DNA from: Verrucomicrobiota bacterium
GTDB taxonomy: Bacteria > Verrucomicrobiota > Verrucomicrobiia > Limisphaerales > PALSA-1396
Direction of reading: 5' to 3'
Assembly: GCA_016200005.1 (NCBI GenBank)
Contig: JACQFP010000006.1
Span: 123,086-187,085 of the forward strand
Length of the DNA: 64,000 bases
Below the pieces are notes generated by a model that saw nothing but the letters and a program-made list of their open reading frames with translations, searched no databases and was not told the DNA's origin. The position numbers were made by a program, and so were the translations under genes. Shown here piece after piece: positions 25,481-34,091 of this stretch (positions are counted from its first letter, which is position 1; each line of letters begins with the position of its first letter).

Positions 25481-25541
25481 GGACCCATAGCTCAGTGGTT
25501 AGAGCAGGCGACTCATAATCGCTTGGTGGTTGGCTCGCATC
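25481..25541 (+). pseudogene. Truncated tRNA-Ile2 (CAU)-like gene
   Basis: The first 61 bases of a tRNA are present: 5' acceptor strand GGACCCA, D arm GCTCAGTGGTTAGAGC, anticodon arm GCGACTCATAATCGC with CAU, variable loop, and the 5' T stem GTTGG with part of the loop. The 3' T stem and 3' acceptor strand are replaced by T-rich unrelated sequence. From the D arm to the variable region it resembles E. coli tRNA-Ile2. It cannot fold into a working tRNA, so it is a remnant, perhaps an old integration site. Confidence 0.75.
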
Positions 25542-25646
25542 TTTTTCATTTCACAACACTTACGCAAACGCTGATTTTTTCTGGGCCACTTCTGGGCCAC
25601 TTTTTGAGAGTGCTTTCGCAGGAATAGCTCCTTCACCAGCTTCCAA

Positions 25647-25814
25647 TTAGCGTTGAACTTCAGCCCTCGGAATCAGAATGCGTCGCAGCCCAGGCAGCTT
25701 CCGCAGCACCTTGCGGCGAACGAGACGCCGCACCGTTTCTTCGCATACGCCCAATTCGGTCGCGCTGTTTTTCACGTCAAGGGTCTGACATTCGGGAATC
25801 GTTGTCGCATTCAT
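25647..25814 (-). CDS. Small excisionase-like HTH protein
   Basis: A 55-residue ORF on the - strand. The sequence around residues 17-50 (SATELGVCEETVRRLVRRKV followed by RRILIPRAEV) fits the excisionase/MerR-type helix-turn-helix family: a helix-turn-helix with TVRRLVRRK and a wing ending in IPRAEV. Such Xis proteins direct site-specific recombinases of integrative elements. It lies 105 bases from the truncated tRNA-like gene. No integrase gene is present; only a short frame with repeated GGCCCAGAAG remains between them, so the element seems largely lost. ATG 25814 has no strong ribosome site. Confidence 0.65.
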   Translation of the reverse strand: MNATTIPECQTLDVKNSATELGVCEETVRRLVRRKVLRKLPGLRRILIPRAEVQR

Positions 25815-25941
25815 AAAAGCTCAAGTTTCACGAGCCGACAGCATACGACCCATCGCGACTTCTTTGGTGAATCTGGGACACAACATGTCGTTATCCAAAT
25901 TGAGTGATGGATGAAGGCGAGCGTGACCGGTTAGGTGGGAT

Positions 25942-26018
25942 TGGTGGGCCTGCTCGGACTTGAACCGAGAACCAAAGCATTATGAGTGCTCTGCTCTAAC
26001 CAATTGAGCTACAGGCCC
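25942..26018 (-). tRNA. tRNA with CAU anticodon (Met or Ile2)
   Basis: A full 77-nt cloverleaf is encoded on the - strand, including CCA. Acceptor strands GGGCCTG (26018-26012) and CAGGCCC (25952-25946) pair fully. The D arm is GCTCAATTGGTTAGAGC and the anticodon loop CTCATAA. The T arm is CTCGG-TTCAAGT-CCGAG. Discriminator A is followed by CCA at 25944-25942. The CAU anticodon may be elongator Met or lysidine-modified Ile2; the sequence does not settle which. Confidence 0.93.
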
Positions 26019-26133
26019 ACGTGGGAAAGGTTGCAGAAGCACCAGGAACTTTCAATAGCAGAGCCGAAAGATTGAATTGTCATGCTCCATGCTCCTGACC
26101 AAGAGCATGAGCGAGGGCTGTTTAGTTTCAGGT

Positions 26134-26463
26134 TCAAACGCTCGCTTTCATCCGGTGTTTCGGCCGGACTGCGTTTGCTTTGTTCTGCGTTTTCAAGTTT
26201 TTCTCCTGGCTCTCGTCAACTGACGCTGCTTCGACCTGGCTTGGCGCTTGGTTCTTGGTGAGGTCCAGTTTTTCCTCGATCTCACTCTGGCGACGGGTCA
26301 ACTGTTGGTAACGCTCCTCGCGCTCGAAATGCGCGCCGACTTTGGTTTCCAACTCTTTCGCCCGCTTGTTGGCGTCGGCAATGTCGTATTCAAGCTTGGA
26401 CGCACGCTCCTCAAATCCTTGGACGTTCGCTTCGAGCGAACGAATCGTGCCTATCTCAATCAC
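26134..26463 (-). pseudogene. C-terminal fragment of a helicase/adenine methylase of mobile elements
   Basis: A 109-residue frame beginning at GTG 26463, with no full N-terminal part. The segment GTIRSLEANVQGFEERASKL through FEREERYQQLTRRQSEIEEK and LDLTKNQA closely follows the C-terminal coiled-coil region of large SNF2-type helicase/N6-adenine methylase proteins carried on conjugative elements. About 130 bases upstream stay partly open but in shifted frames (a piece reading STDATARRIALKAEIAA is in another frame). This fits decay of a once long gene. With the excisionase gene and truncated tRNA it marks a mobile element scar. Confidence 0.65.
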
Positions 26464-26598
26464 GAGCGGATTGCCGCCTTGAGCGCGTCGGTGGTCGCGG
26501 CGATTTCGGCTTTCAACGCGATGCGCCGTGCTGTCGCGTCGGTTGAGACGGACAGGTAACCCAACAAACTCATTCTTGGCGGCCTACGCGCGGCACCG

Positions 26599-27093
26599 TT
26601 ACTGGATTTTCACGTCGATAGCCTTCGACTTAGCATTCGGATTCTTCGGCAAATGGATCTTCAGAACGCCGTCCTTGAACTCCGATGTGACCTTAGTTCC
26701 ATCCGCGTCGTCAGGCAGCGTGAAGGAGCGTTCGAAGCTTCCGTAACAGCGCTCGATGCGATGATACTTTTTACCCTTCTCTTCCTTCTCGGCCTTCCGC
26801 TCGCCGATGATACTTAATACACCGTCCTCCACTTTCACTTTTAGATCTTCCTTTTTTACTTCGGGCACTTCGGCTTTGAGGAGGTACTCGCGTTCTTCCT
26901 CGACGATATCCACCAACGGCGACCATTCGGTGACCGTCATCGGTTCTTTCAACTCCGGCCAGGAGCCGAAGATTTGATTCATGCGGCTCTGCATCCGCTC
27001 CATCTCGCGGATGGGATTCCAGCGAGTTATCGATCCCCACTCTTCCAGTTCATTCGATTTCCGAAACGGATTCCATTTAGTCAGTGTATTCAT
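26599..27093 (-). CDS. Hsp20 small heat shock protein (copy 1)
   Basis: A 164-residue alpha-crystallin-type chaperone that holds unfolding proteins. The N-terminal part (1-50) is variable and Trp-rich (MNTLTKWNPFRKSNELEEWG). The alpha-crystallin domain (about 52-150) has PLVDIVEEEREYLLKAEVPE, VEDGVLSIIGERK and the signature FKDGVLKIHLPK. It starts with ATG 27093. It is the first gene of the stress block after the mobile scar and faces the neighbouring DUF2934 gene in the same direction. A second Hsp20 lies at 39176. Confidence 0.95.
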   Translation of the reverse strand: MNTLTKWNPFRKSNELEEWGSITRWNPIREMERMQSRMNQIFGSWPELKEPMTVTEWSPLVDIVEEEREYLLKAEVPEVKKEDLKVKVEDGVLSIIGERKAEKEEKGKKYHRIERCYGSFERSFTLPDDADGTKVTSEFKDGVLKIHLPKNPNAKSKAIDVKIQ

Positions 27094-27223
27094 AGTTCGT
27101 GTTTTTCAATTTCCGGCGGCATTCGTTTTTGCGGTGTGAAGTTGGCTCCGCCGTTTTGCCAATCCCTAGCACCGTTTACGCGGGTCAAGCCCCGCCTCGG
27201 CATCTGCAAGTCAATCAACCTCG

Positions 27224-27532
27224 CTAAAGCACTGGCGCGCGTCGTTGATTTGCAAGTTGAGATACCCGGAGTCGCCGCGATGGTTTCGGGGCTACGGCAC
27301 GAGCGCTTGCAGTATTCGTCACCGGATTCGAGACGGCTGGGGGCGGCTTTGACATCGCGCTGTTTGTATCAGCCGCAACTGACTTTCGTTGAGCCAAGAC
27401 CTTCTTTTCGGCTTCCAGCCAATAATCGAGATCGTGACTGGATTGTCGGCCACCCTCTTCCCAAAGTGATTTAGCCACGGAAGCGATTGTTTCCTGATTG
27501 TTCTGTGTTGTCTCTAAAGTTGGCGTGTTCAT
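27224..27532 (-). CDS. DUF2934-domain protein
   Basis: A 102-residue protein. Residues 15-46 fit DUF2934: IASVAKSLWEEGGRQSSHDL followed by DYWLEAEKKVL. The rest is Ala/Pro/Ser-rich and basic at the end (SRRLRVSQLANQRR). DUF2934 proteins are small, often lie next to stress genes, and have no known function. It lies upstream of hsp20 on the same strand, 130 bases away, and could share its transcript. Confidence 0.8.
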   Translation of the reverse strand: MNTPTLETTQNNQETIASVAKSLWEEGGRQSSHDLDYWLEAEKKVLAQRKSVAADTNSAMSKPPPAVSNPVTNTASARAVAPKPSRRLRVSQLANQRRAPVL

Positions 27533-27874
27533 ACGTTTGCCTTCGATTTCATTGTACTAATTTACTTTTCCATCACCGCACCAGCAATTAGACGCGCGTC
27601 TTATTTTGAATCAGGAATCGAATGCCTCTGGGTAAGGAATTCGCCTACGAAGCAATGGGGTAATCGCTTCGGAAAACGCACAGCGCGTTCTGGTCGGTAT
27701 GAGGCCGGACAAATTCCGGTGTGTCTTAGCCAAGATACGGAAAGCGCATAGGGACAAAGGAGCGAGAAAATGAATGATGGCAGGAACGCCACTCACACTG
27801 GAAATCCAAAGCGGGAGCTCTCGCGCCGCAGAACGTCTCTGCGCCGTGTCAATGGCTTCGCAAGAACAAAGACT
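27533..27874. other. 342-bp region with a decayed short coding repeat
   Basis: No solid gene is seen. Positions 27699-27746 match 35393-35440 at 38 of 48 positions by my count. Both begin with ATG and encode similar peptides (MRPDKFRCVLAKI and MRRRKFRWVLAKI). The + strand frame here runs on to a stop near 27773. This is a shared remnant or small element of unknown nature. Confidence 0.5.
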
Positions 27875-28105
27875 ATGAGCTTTTCACTTAACCGAATGCT
27901 TAAGGTCATCGCGCTCTACGCGGCGGGCGCCTGCCTGCTCGCCCTGCCCTTGCTGTGGAGTCATCGCGCGGCGCCACCGCCCAGTTCGGAATCGACGACT
28001 CGCCTCAATGTCGCAACGCCGAGAATGCCATTGGGGCCACGCGCCACGATTCGGGCAAACATCTGTTGCTGCGGCTCTGGAGCCTGGGCGGCCGTCGGTT
28101 TCTAA
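27875..28105 (+). CDS. Possible small membrane protein
   Basis: A 76-residue ORF with a basic start (MSFSLNRMLK), one hydrophobic helix (VIALYAAGACLLALPLLW, about 11-28) and a polar Pro/Ser/Thr-rich tail ending in a Cys cluster (NICCCGSGAW). No strong ribosome site is visible. It may be an anchored or secreted small protein, or spurious. It lies 22 bases before the YbhB-like gene on the same strand. Confidence 0.35.
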   Translation: MSFSLNRMLKVIALYAAGACLLALPLLWSHRAAPPPSSESTTRLNVATPRMPLGPRATIRANICCCGSGAWAAVGF

Positions 28106-28127
28106 TCATCGATGAAGGGAAGGCGAA

Positions 28128-28589
28128 ATGAAACTCACCAGCGAAACCTTTGCCGAAGGTCATCCCATTCCGACCAAATACACTTGCGACGGTGCCGACG
28201 TCTCGCCACCGTTGCAATGGAGCGGCGCGCCGCCGGGCACAAAGAGTTTCGCCTTGATCTGCGATGACCCGGACGCACCCATGGGGACATGGGTGCATTG
28301 GGTACTCTACGGGCTGCCGGCCTCCATCAGCGCGTTGCCGGAGAAACTTCCCACGAGCGATAAGCTGCCCGACGGCGCGAGGCAGGGCATCACGCATTTC
28401 AAACGTACCGGTTACGGTGGTCCCTGTCCGCCGCCGGGCACGCCTCACCGTTACTTTTTCAAACTCTACGCGCTCGACACCGAACTGGCGCTGAAACCAC
28501 GCGTGACGAAGCCAGACCTGCTTAAAGCGATGCAAGGCCACGTCCTCAGCGAAGCTTCGTTGATGGGCGTTTATCAACGCCGGCGGTAA
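28128..28589 (+). CDS. YbhB/YbcL family PEBP-like protein
   Basis: A 153-residue protein of the phosphatidylethanolamine-binding (Raf kinase inhibitor-like) family. Motifs are YTCDGADVSPPLQWSGAPPG, the DPDAP motif in ALICDDPDAPMGTWVHWVLY, and GPCPPPGTPHRYFFKLYALD. There is no signal peptide, so it should be cytosolic. The start is preceded by GAAGGGAAGGCGAA. The family binds phosphorylated or anionic ligands, but the bacterial role is unclear. It stands 24 bases upstream of dnaK and is probably in its operon. Confidence 0.92.
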   Translation: MKLTSETFAEGHPIPTKYTCDGADVSPPLQWSGAPPGTKSFALICDDPDAPMGTWVHWVLYGLPASISALPEKLPTSDKLPDGARQGITHFKRTGYGGPCPPPGTPHRYFFKLYALDTELALKPRVTKPDLLKAMQGHVLSEASLMGVYQRRR

Positions 28590-28613
28590 AGCGCCACAAC
28601 CGGAGGAAATACT

Positions 28614-30479
28614 ATGGCTATCATCGGCATCGACCTGGGCACTTCGAACTCCGCCGCCGCGGTTTTGCGCGTCGGCCGGCCTGTCATCATTCCCAGCGCG
28701 GAAGGCGTGAGCCTCGGCGGCAAGGCCTTTCCCAGCTTCGTCGCCATCACCGCCGACGGCCATACGCTCGTCGGCGAACTGGCGCGCCGCCAACTCACCG
28801 TGAATCCCGAGGGCACCACCACCGCCTTCAAACGCAAGATGGGGCAGCGCCTGCGCGTTCGCTTGCGTGACAAGGAATTCACTCCTGAACAGCTTTCAGC
28901 TTTCCTGCTCCAAAAGATCAAACGCGATGCGGAAGCCTTCCTGGGCGAATCGGTCGACAAGGCCGTCGTCACCGTGCCGGCCTACTTTGACGACAACCAG
29001 CGCAGCGCCACCAAGGACGCCGCGAAAATCGCCGGACTCGAGGTCGTGCGACTCGTGAACGAACCCACCGCTGCCTCCCTAGCCTACGGGCTCGACCGAC
29101 TCAAGCAGGAACTCCGCATCGCGGTGGTGGACCTGGGCGGGGGCACTCTCGACGTGACCATCATGGAGTTTGGCAAAGGCGTCTTTGAGGTCAAAGCCAC
29201 CAGCGGCGACACGCAGCTCGGCGGGACCGACATGAACCTGGCCGTGTTCGAACACTTGGCTGACAAGTTCAAGGAACAAACCGGCGTCGATCCGCGCACG
29301 GACATCAAAGCCCGCGCCCGCCTCATGGAAGCCGGCGAGGTCGCCAAGATTGAACTCTCCACCAGCAGCACGACGCGCGTGAACCTCCCGTTCCTCGCCG
29401 CCGTGCGCGGCGAACCGGCGCATCTGGATTACGAACTGACCCGCGCCACGCTCGAACACATCGTCCGCCCCGTCATCGACCGCTGCCGCGCGCCGGTCGA
29501 ACAGGCCCTCCACGATGCCGGCCTCGCCCCGCGTGAACTCGACAAACTGGTCTTTGTTGGCGGCCCTACGCGGATGCCGTGCGTACGCGAGTTCTTTGAA
29601 GAACTGCTTCATCGCAAAGCCGAGAAGGGCGTGGATCCAATGGAAGTCGTGGCCTGTGGCGCGGCGGTCCAGGCCGGCGTGCTCAGTGGCGAAGTCGGCA
29701 ACATCGTCCTCGTCGATGTCACACCGCTCACGCTTGGCGTCGAGACGCTTGGCGGCGTGGCCACGTCGCTCATCGCGCGCAACACGCCCATTCCCGTCAA
29801 ACGCACCGAGATGTTCACCACAGCCGCCGACCTGCAGACGGCCGTGACCATCCACGTCTTCCAAGGCGAGCGCCCCTTCGCGGCGGACAACACCAGCCTC
29901 GGCGAATTCAACCTCGAGGGGCTCGCGCCCGCCCCGCGCGGGATGCCAAAGATTGAAGTCACCTTCGACATCGACGCCAACGGAATCCTCGACGTGTCGG
30001 CCAAGGACACCGCCACGGGCAAGTCACAGTCGATTCGTATCAGCGGCTCGACGCGGCTGACCGACGCGGAGAAGGAGCGCATGGTCAAGCAAGCGGAGCA
30101 GTCTGCCGAGGCCGACAAGAAGCACCGCCGGGAAGTGGACCAGCTCAACAACGCCGACGCCCTCTGCTACCAGGCGGAGAAGACGCTGGCGGATCACAGC
30201 GACAAGATTGCCGACGACTTGAAGAAGCGCATCGACACCGCGGTGAGCGAAACCAAGGAGGCCATCAAGAAGAAGGACGCCGCCCTCGCCACCGAGCGCG
30301 CGGACAAGCTCAAGGACGCGTTGCAGGAAGTCGGCAAGAAGCTCTACGCCGAAGCTGCTGCCAGGACGCCCCACGCGCGTGCCGGTGTACAGGAACCGAC
30401 CGGCGAACCACGCCCCAGCGGGTCCGGCTCACGCGGCAAGGTCGTGGATGCGGAGTTCCGGGAAACAAAACAGCCGTAG
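28614..30479 (+). CDS. dnaK: Hsp70 chaperone DnaK
   Basis: A 621-residue Hsp70. The ATPase domain opens with IGIDLGTSNSAAAV and has VPAYFDDNQRSATKDAAKIA, VDLGGGTLDVTIME and VFVGGPTRMPCVREF. The substrate domain follows from about 380, with VTPLTLGVETLGG and the linker VLVDV. The last residues are RGKVVDAEFRETKQP, not the EEVD-like tail. The start has GGAGGAAATACT. The sequence is somewhat divergent, and no grpE is nearby, so it may be an accessory paralogue rather than the main DnaK. A dnaJ lies 3.6 kb downstream. Confidence 0.93.
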   Translation: MAIIGIDLGTSNSAAAVLRVGRPVIIPSAEGVSLGGKAFPSFVAITADGHTLVGELARRQLTVNPEGTTTAFKRKMGQRLRVRLRDKEFTPEQLSAFLLQKIKRDAEAFLGESVDKAVVTVPAYFDDNQRSATKDAAKIAGLEVVRLVNEPTAASLAYGLDRLKQELRIAVVDLGGGTLDVTIMEFGKGVFEVKATSGDTQLGGTDMNLAVFEHLADKFKEQTGVDPRTDIKARARLMEAGEVAKIELSTSSTTRVNLPFLAAVRGEPAHLDYELTRATLEHIVRPVIDRCRAPVEQALHDAGLAPRELDKLVFVGGPTRMPCVREFFEELLHRKAEKGVDPMEVVACGAAVQAGVLSGEVGNIVLVDVTPLTLGVETLGGVATSLIARNTPIPVKRTEMFTTAADLQTAVTIHVFQGERPFAADNTSLGEFNLEGLAPAPRGMPKIEVTFDIDANGILDVSAKDTATGKSQSIRISGSTRLTDAEKERMVKQAEQSAEADKKHRREVDQLNNADALCYQAEKTLADHSDKIADDLKKRIDTAVSETKEAIKKKDAALATERADKLKDALQEVGKKLYAEAAARTPHARAGVQEPTGEPRPSGSGSRGKVVDAEFRETKQP

Positions 30480-30627
30480 CGAACCCAGGAGCCTTGTGCG
30501 TCCAACCCATCTTTATCTGACGCTCAATCAAGGGCCTGTTCCCGGTTTACCCCGCCGGGACCAGTCCTGGCCTTCTGTTCGCCAAGCGAACCAGGCCAGT
30601 TGAAACGCGCGGCCCGCGAGCGATCGA

Positions 30628-33417
30628 ATGAAGATTCACCATTTAACAGTCTCCGACGCATTCGCCAGCTTGCAGAGCAGAGGGGAAGGACTTTACGCGA
30701 AGGAAGCGGCCCGCCGTCTCGCGGAGTTCGGGCCGAACATCGTCGAGCGCGTTCGCGGCGAACCACTGGCGCTGCGCTTTCTCAAAGATTTCACGCACTT
30801 CTTTGCCATCATTCTGTGGGTGGCCGCCGGTCTGGCCTTCCTGGCAGACTGGTGGGGTCCGGGCCATGGCATGGCAACATTGGGCTTCGCCATGATCGGC
30901 GTCATCGCCGTCAACGGCGTGTTCTCCTTTTGGCAGGAGTTTCGCGCGGAGAAAGCCATCCACTCGCTGCAACGTCTCCTCCCGCGGGAAGCGACTGTGC
31001 TGCGGGAGAGTCAGGCGGAAAAAATTCCCGCCGCGGAACTCGTCCCCGGTGACATCGTCCTGCTGGAAGAAGGCGCCAACGTTCCTGCCGACTGCCGGCT
31101 ACTTGAGGGGTTCGACGTGCGCGTCAACAATGCCACGGTGACTGGCGAATCGCTTCCTCACGCCCGCGACTCGGGACCGTCGAGCGAACCCGAACTGCTC
31201 CACAGCGCCAACGTCCTGCTCGCGGGCACATGGCTTGTATCCGGCCAGGCGAAGGCGCTGGTATTTGCCACGGGCGCACATTCGGAATTTGGCAAGATCG
31301 CGCGCCTTACGCAGTCGGCGAAGGAACCGATGTCGCCGCTGCAGAAGGAAATTGTCCGGCTCAGTCATCTCGTCGCCGTGCTGGCGCTGGGATTGGGCGT
31401 CATTTTCTTTTTCATTGGCCGCGCGATCGGACTCTCGTTCTGGGCCAACTTCATTTTCGCGATCGGGATTATCGTGGCGAACGTGCCCGAAGGCTTGTTG
31501 CCCACGGTCACGCTCGCGCTGGCGATGGGCTCCCAGCGCATGGCGCGACGCCACGCCCTCATCCGCCATTTGCCGGCGGTTGAAACGCTTGGCTCGACCA
31601 CGGTGATTTGCACGGACAAAACCGGAACGCTCACGCAAAACGAAATGGCCGTGACGCGCCTCTACCTGGATGGACAGGTGGTGGATCCGCGGGAAATCGC
31701 ACAGTCCGGCTCGTTCGTCACGACGCATCGGCGATTTTTTGAGACGGCCTGGTTCTGCCACAATGTCAAACCCGGCAAGCGCGCCGGCTACGGCCAGTGG
31801 TTCGGCGATCCGATGGAAATCGCCATTGTCCAGATGGCAGCGAACGTCGGCCTGGACAATCCGGAGTTTCCGCGTCTCGATGAGATTCCTTTCGACTCGC
31901 AGCGCAGGCGGCTCGCGACGGTGCAGCAGACACCGGAGGGCGCGGTGCTTTATCTCAAGGGCGCGCCGGAAGTGGTGCTGCCCCGGTGTGAACTGGCCGA
32001 GCTGGACGGCGCGCTTATGCCGCTCACCGATGCACTCCGCGCGCGCTTCCGCGCGGCGGAGGAGGCGATGGCAGCGGCGGGTTTGCGCGTGCTGGCCTTC
32101 GCGCACCGCCCGGTGCCGACGCGATGCGAGCGCGAGCATCTGGAGGAGCGGCTGACGTTGACCGGACTTGTCGGGCTCGAGGATCCGCCCCGCCCGGAAG
32201 TCACCGCGGCCATCGCTCAATGCCGCGCTGCGGGCATCAAGGTCATCATGGTTACGGGCGACCATCCGCAGACCGCGCTGGCCATTGGACGGGAGATCGA
32301 TCTGGTGCGCTCCAATGCGCCAGTGGTCATCACCGGTGAGCAGTTGCATCGCCTCTCCAACACACAGCTCCAACTTGCGCTCGACGCCCCGGAGATTCTC
32401 TTCGCACGCGTTGCCGCCGACCAGAAGATGCGCATCGTTGCCGCGTTGAAACGAAAGCGGGAGATTGTCGCGGTCACGGGTGACGGGGTGAACGACGCGC
32501 CCGCCCTGAAGCAGGCCGACATCGGGATCGCCATGGGCCTCAGCGGAACCGACGTGGCGCGCGAGGCGGCGGACATGGTTCTGCTGGATGACAATTTTGC
32601 CAGCATCGTCGCCGCGATCGAAGAAGGCCGCGCCGTCTTCGCGAACATCCGCAAATTCCTGACCTACATCCTGACCTCAAACGTGCCGGAGTTGATGCCT
32701 TACCTGGCATTCGTGCTGTTCAAGATTCCACTGCCACTGACGGTCATTCAGATTCTTGCCGTGGATCTCGGGACCGACATGGTGCCTGCATTGGGTCTTG
32801 GCGCGGAAAAGCCCGGGCCGAACGTCATGCGCCTGCCGCCTCGTCCGCGAGCCGAACGGCTGCTGGACTGGGCGCTTATCGCGCGCGCTTATCTCTGGCT
32901 GGGGCCGATGCAGGCGGCGGCGGCGTTGGCGGCGTTTTTCTTCGTCCTGCGCCAGGGCGGCTGGCGCTACGGCGAAACGCTCCCCGCAAACGCGCCCCTT
33001 TACCTGCAAGCCACCACGGCCTGTTTGACCGCTATCATCATCATGCAAGTCGCGAACGTTTTTCTGTGCCGCAGCCGACGCGAATCCGTGTTCCGCTTCG
33101 GCCTGTTCAGCAATCCGCTGATCTGGCTTGGCCTCGGGGTCGAACTCTCGCTCATTCTGGCCATTGATTACACATCGTGGGGCAACGCTGTCTTCGGCAC
33201 CGCGCCCATACCCATCAAAGCGTGGCTGTTCGTCCTTCCCTTCGCGCTGGGCATGTTGGCGCTGGAAGAACTTCGCAAATGGATCGTGCGCACACGGTCA
33301 AGCGCCAGTTGTGTCGGACCGTCCTCGCTCAATTACAGAAGGAACCTCAAATCGCGGCATCGAACAACCACCTCGACCACTTCAACTGAACTTAAACCAA
33401 CGGAGAAAAACGCATGA
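30628..33417 (+). CDS. P-type cation ATPase of the Na+/K+-ATPase-like (P2C) type
   Basis: A 929-residue ion pump. Actuator motif TGES is at 172-175, the phosphorylated Asp330 is in DKTGTLTQ, and the hinge is VTGDGVNDAPALKQAD. Helix M4 has NVPEGLL with Glu288. M5 has LTSNVPELMPY with Ser684 and Glu688, and M6 has VDLGTDMVPA with Asp713 and Asp717. These match the cation-binding residues of eukaryotic Na+/K+-ATPase alpha subunits, not Mg2+ or heavy-metal pumps. It lacks an N-terminal metal-binding domain. The stop overlaps the next start as ATGA. Transport specificity is inferred. Confidence 0.9.
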   Translation: MKIHHLTVSDAFASLQSRGEGLYAKEAARRLAEFGPNIVERVRGEPLALRFLKDFTHFFAIILWVAAGLAFLADWWGPGHGMATLGFAMIGVIAVNGVFSFWQEFRAEKAIHSLQRLLPREATVLRESQAEKIPAAELVPGDIVLLEEGANVPADCRLLEGFDVRVNNATVTGESLPHARDSGPSSEPELLHSANVLLAGTWLVSGQAKALVFATGAHSEFGKIARLTQSAKEPMSPLQKEIVRLSHLVAVLALGLGVIFFFIGRAIGLSFWANFIFAIGIIVANVPEGLLPTVTLALAMGSQRMARRHALIRHLPAVETLGSTTVICTDKTGTLTQNEMAVTRLYLDGQVVDPREIAQSGSFVTTHRRFFETAWFCHNVKPGKRAGYGQWFGDPMEIAIVQMAANVGLDNPEFPRLDEIPFDSQRRRLATVQQTPEGAVLYLKGAPEVVLPRCELAELDGALMPLTDALRARFRAAEEAMAAAGLRVLAFAHRPVPTRCEREHLEERLTLTGLVGLEDPPRPEVTAAIAQCRAAGIKVIMVTGDHPQTALAIGREIDLVRSNAPVVITGEQLHRLSNTQLQLALDAPEILFARVAADQKMRIVAALKRKREIVAVTGDGVNDAPALKQADIGIAMGLSGTDVAREAADMVLLDDNFASIVAAIEEGRAVFANIRKFLTYILTSNVPELMPYLAFVLFKIPLPLTVIQILAVDLGTDMVPALGLGAEKPGPNVMRLPPRPRAERLLDWALIARAYLWLGPMQAAAALAAFFFVLRQGGWRYGETLPANAPLYLQATTACLTAIIIMQVANVFLCRSRRESVFRFGLFSNPLIWLGLGVELSLILAIDYTSWGNAVFGTAPIPIKAWLFVLPFALGMLALEELRKWIVRTRSSASCVGPSSLNYRRNLKSRHRTTTSTTSTELKPTEKNA

Positions 33418-34061
33418 AAATGAAACACTCGCTTGTCTCAACATCCGTCAGCGCGATCGTGCTGGCGATGCTCTCATTCAGCTCGCTTCGGACTTTCGCC
33501 CATTGCGACAGCCTGGATGGCCCGGTGGTCAAAGCTGCGCAGCGCGCGCTGGCTGAAGGCAACGTCAACCTGGTTCTCATCTGGGTGCAAAAGAACGATG
33601 AAGCCGAAATTAAAGCGGTGTTTCAGAAAACACTCGCCGTGCGAAAGCTGAACGCTGAGGCGCGCGAACTGGCGGACACCTATTTCTTCGAGATGCTCGT
33701 GCGCATCCATCGCGCCGGCGAAGGCGCGCCCTACACCGGCCTCAAGCCCGCCGGGCGCGACCTCGGCCCGGCCATTCCCGCCGGAGACAAGGCGCTGGAG
33801 ACCGGCCAACTCGAACCGGTGCAGCGCCTGCTCTCGAACGAGATGGAACACGGCCTGCACGAACGATTCAAAGAGGCGCTGGCGAAAAGGAAATTCCGCC
33901 ACGATGACGTCGAGACCGGTCGCGCTTACGTGAACGCCTACGTCGCCTACATTCACTATATCGAGGGACTGCATCAGGCAGCCAAGGGCGCAGTCCACGG
34001 CCATCCCGGGGAGTCCGGCGAAACAGACGCGCATCCGGCGGGGCACCACGAGAAACCGTGA
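33414..34061 (+). CDS. DUF6448 family secreted protein
   Basis: A 215-residue protein with a signal peptide (MKMKHSLVSTSVSAIVLAML, cleavage likely after FAHC or before). The mature part has HCDSLDGPVVKAAQRAL, NVNLVLIWVQKNDEAEIK, LVRIHRAGEGAPYTGLKPAG and YVNAYVAYIHYIEGLHQAA, a pattern I know as DUF6448. The C-terminus is His/Gly-rich (HGHPGESGETDAHPAGHHEK) and may bind metal. Its ATG overlaps the stop of the P-type ATPase, which implies coupled translation. An accessory role to the pump on the outer face is an inference. Confidence 0.82.
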   Translation: MKMKHSLVSTSVSAIVLAMLSFSSLRTFAHCDSLDGPVVKAAQRALAEGNVNLVLIWVQKNDEAEIKAVFQKTLAVRKLNAEARELADTYFFEMLVRIHRAGEGAPYTGLKPAGRDLGPAIPAGDKALETGQLEPVQRLLSNEMEHGLHERFKEALAKRKFRHDDVETGRAYVNAYVAYIHYIEGLHQAAKGAVHGHPGESGETDAHPAGHHEKP

Positions 34062-34091
34062 ACCACCAATGACGACGCCAAAGGCTGCTTC

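Noticed and set aside
25481-25541. Functional tRNA-Ile2
   Set aside because: The 3' T stem and 3' acceptor strand are missing, so it cannot fold.
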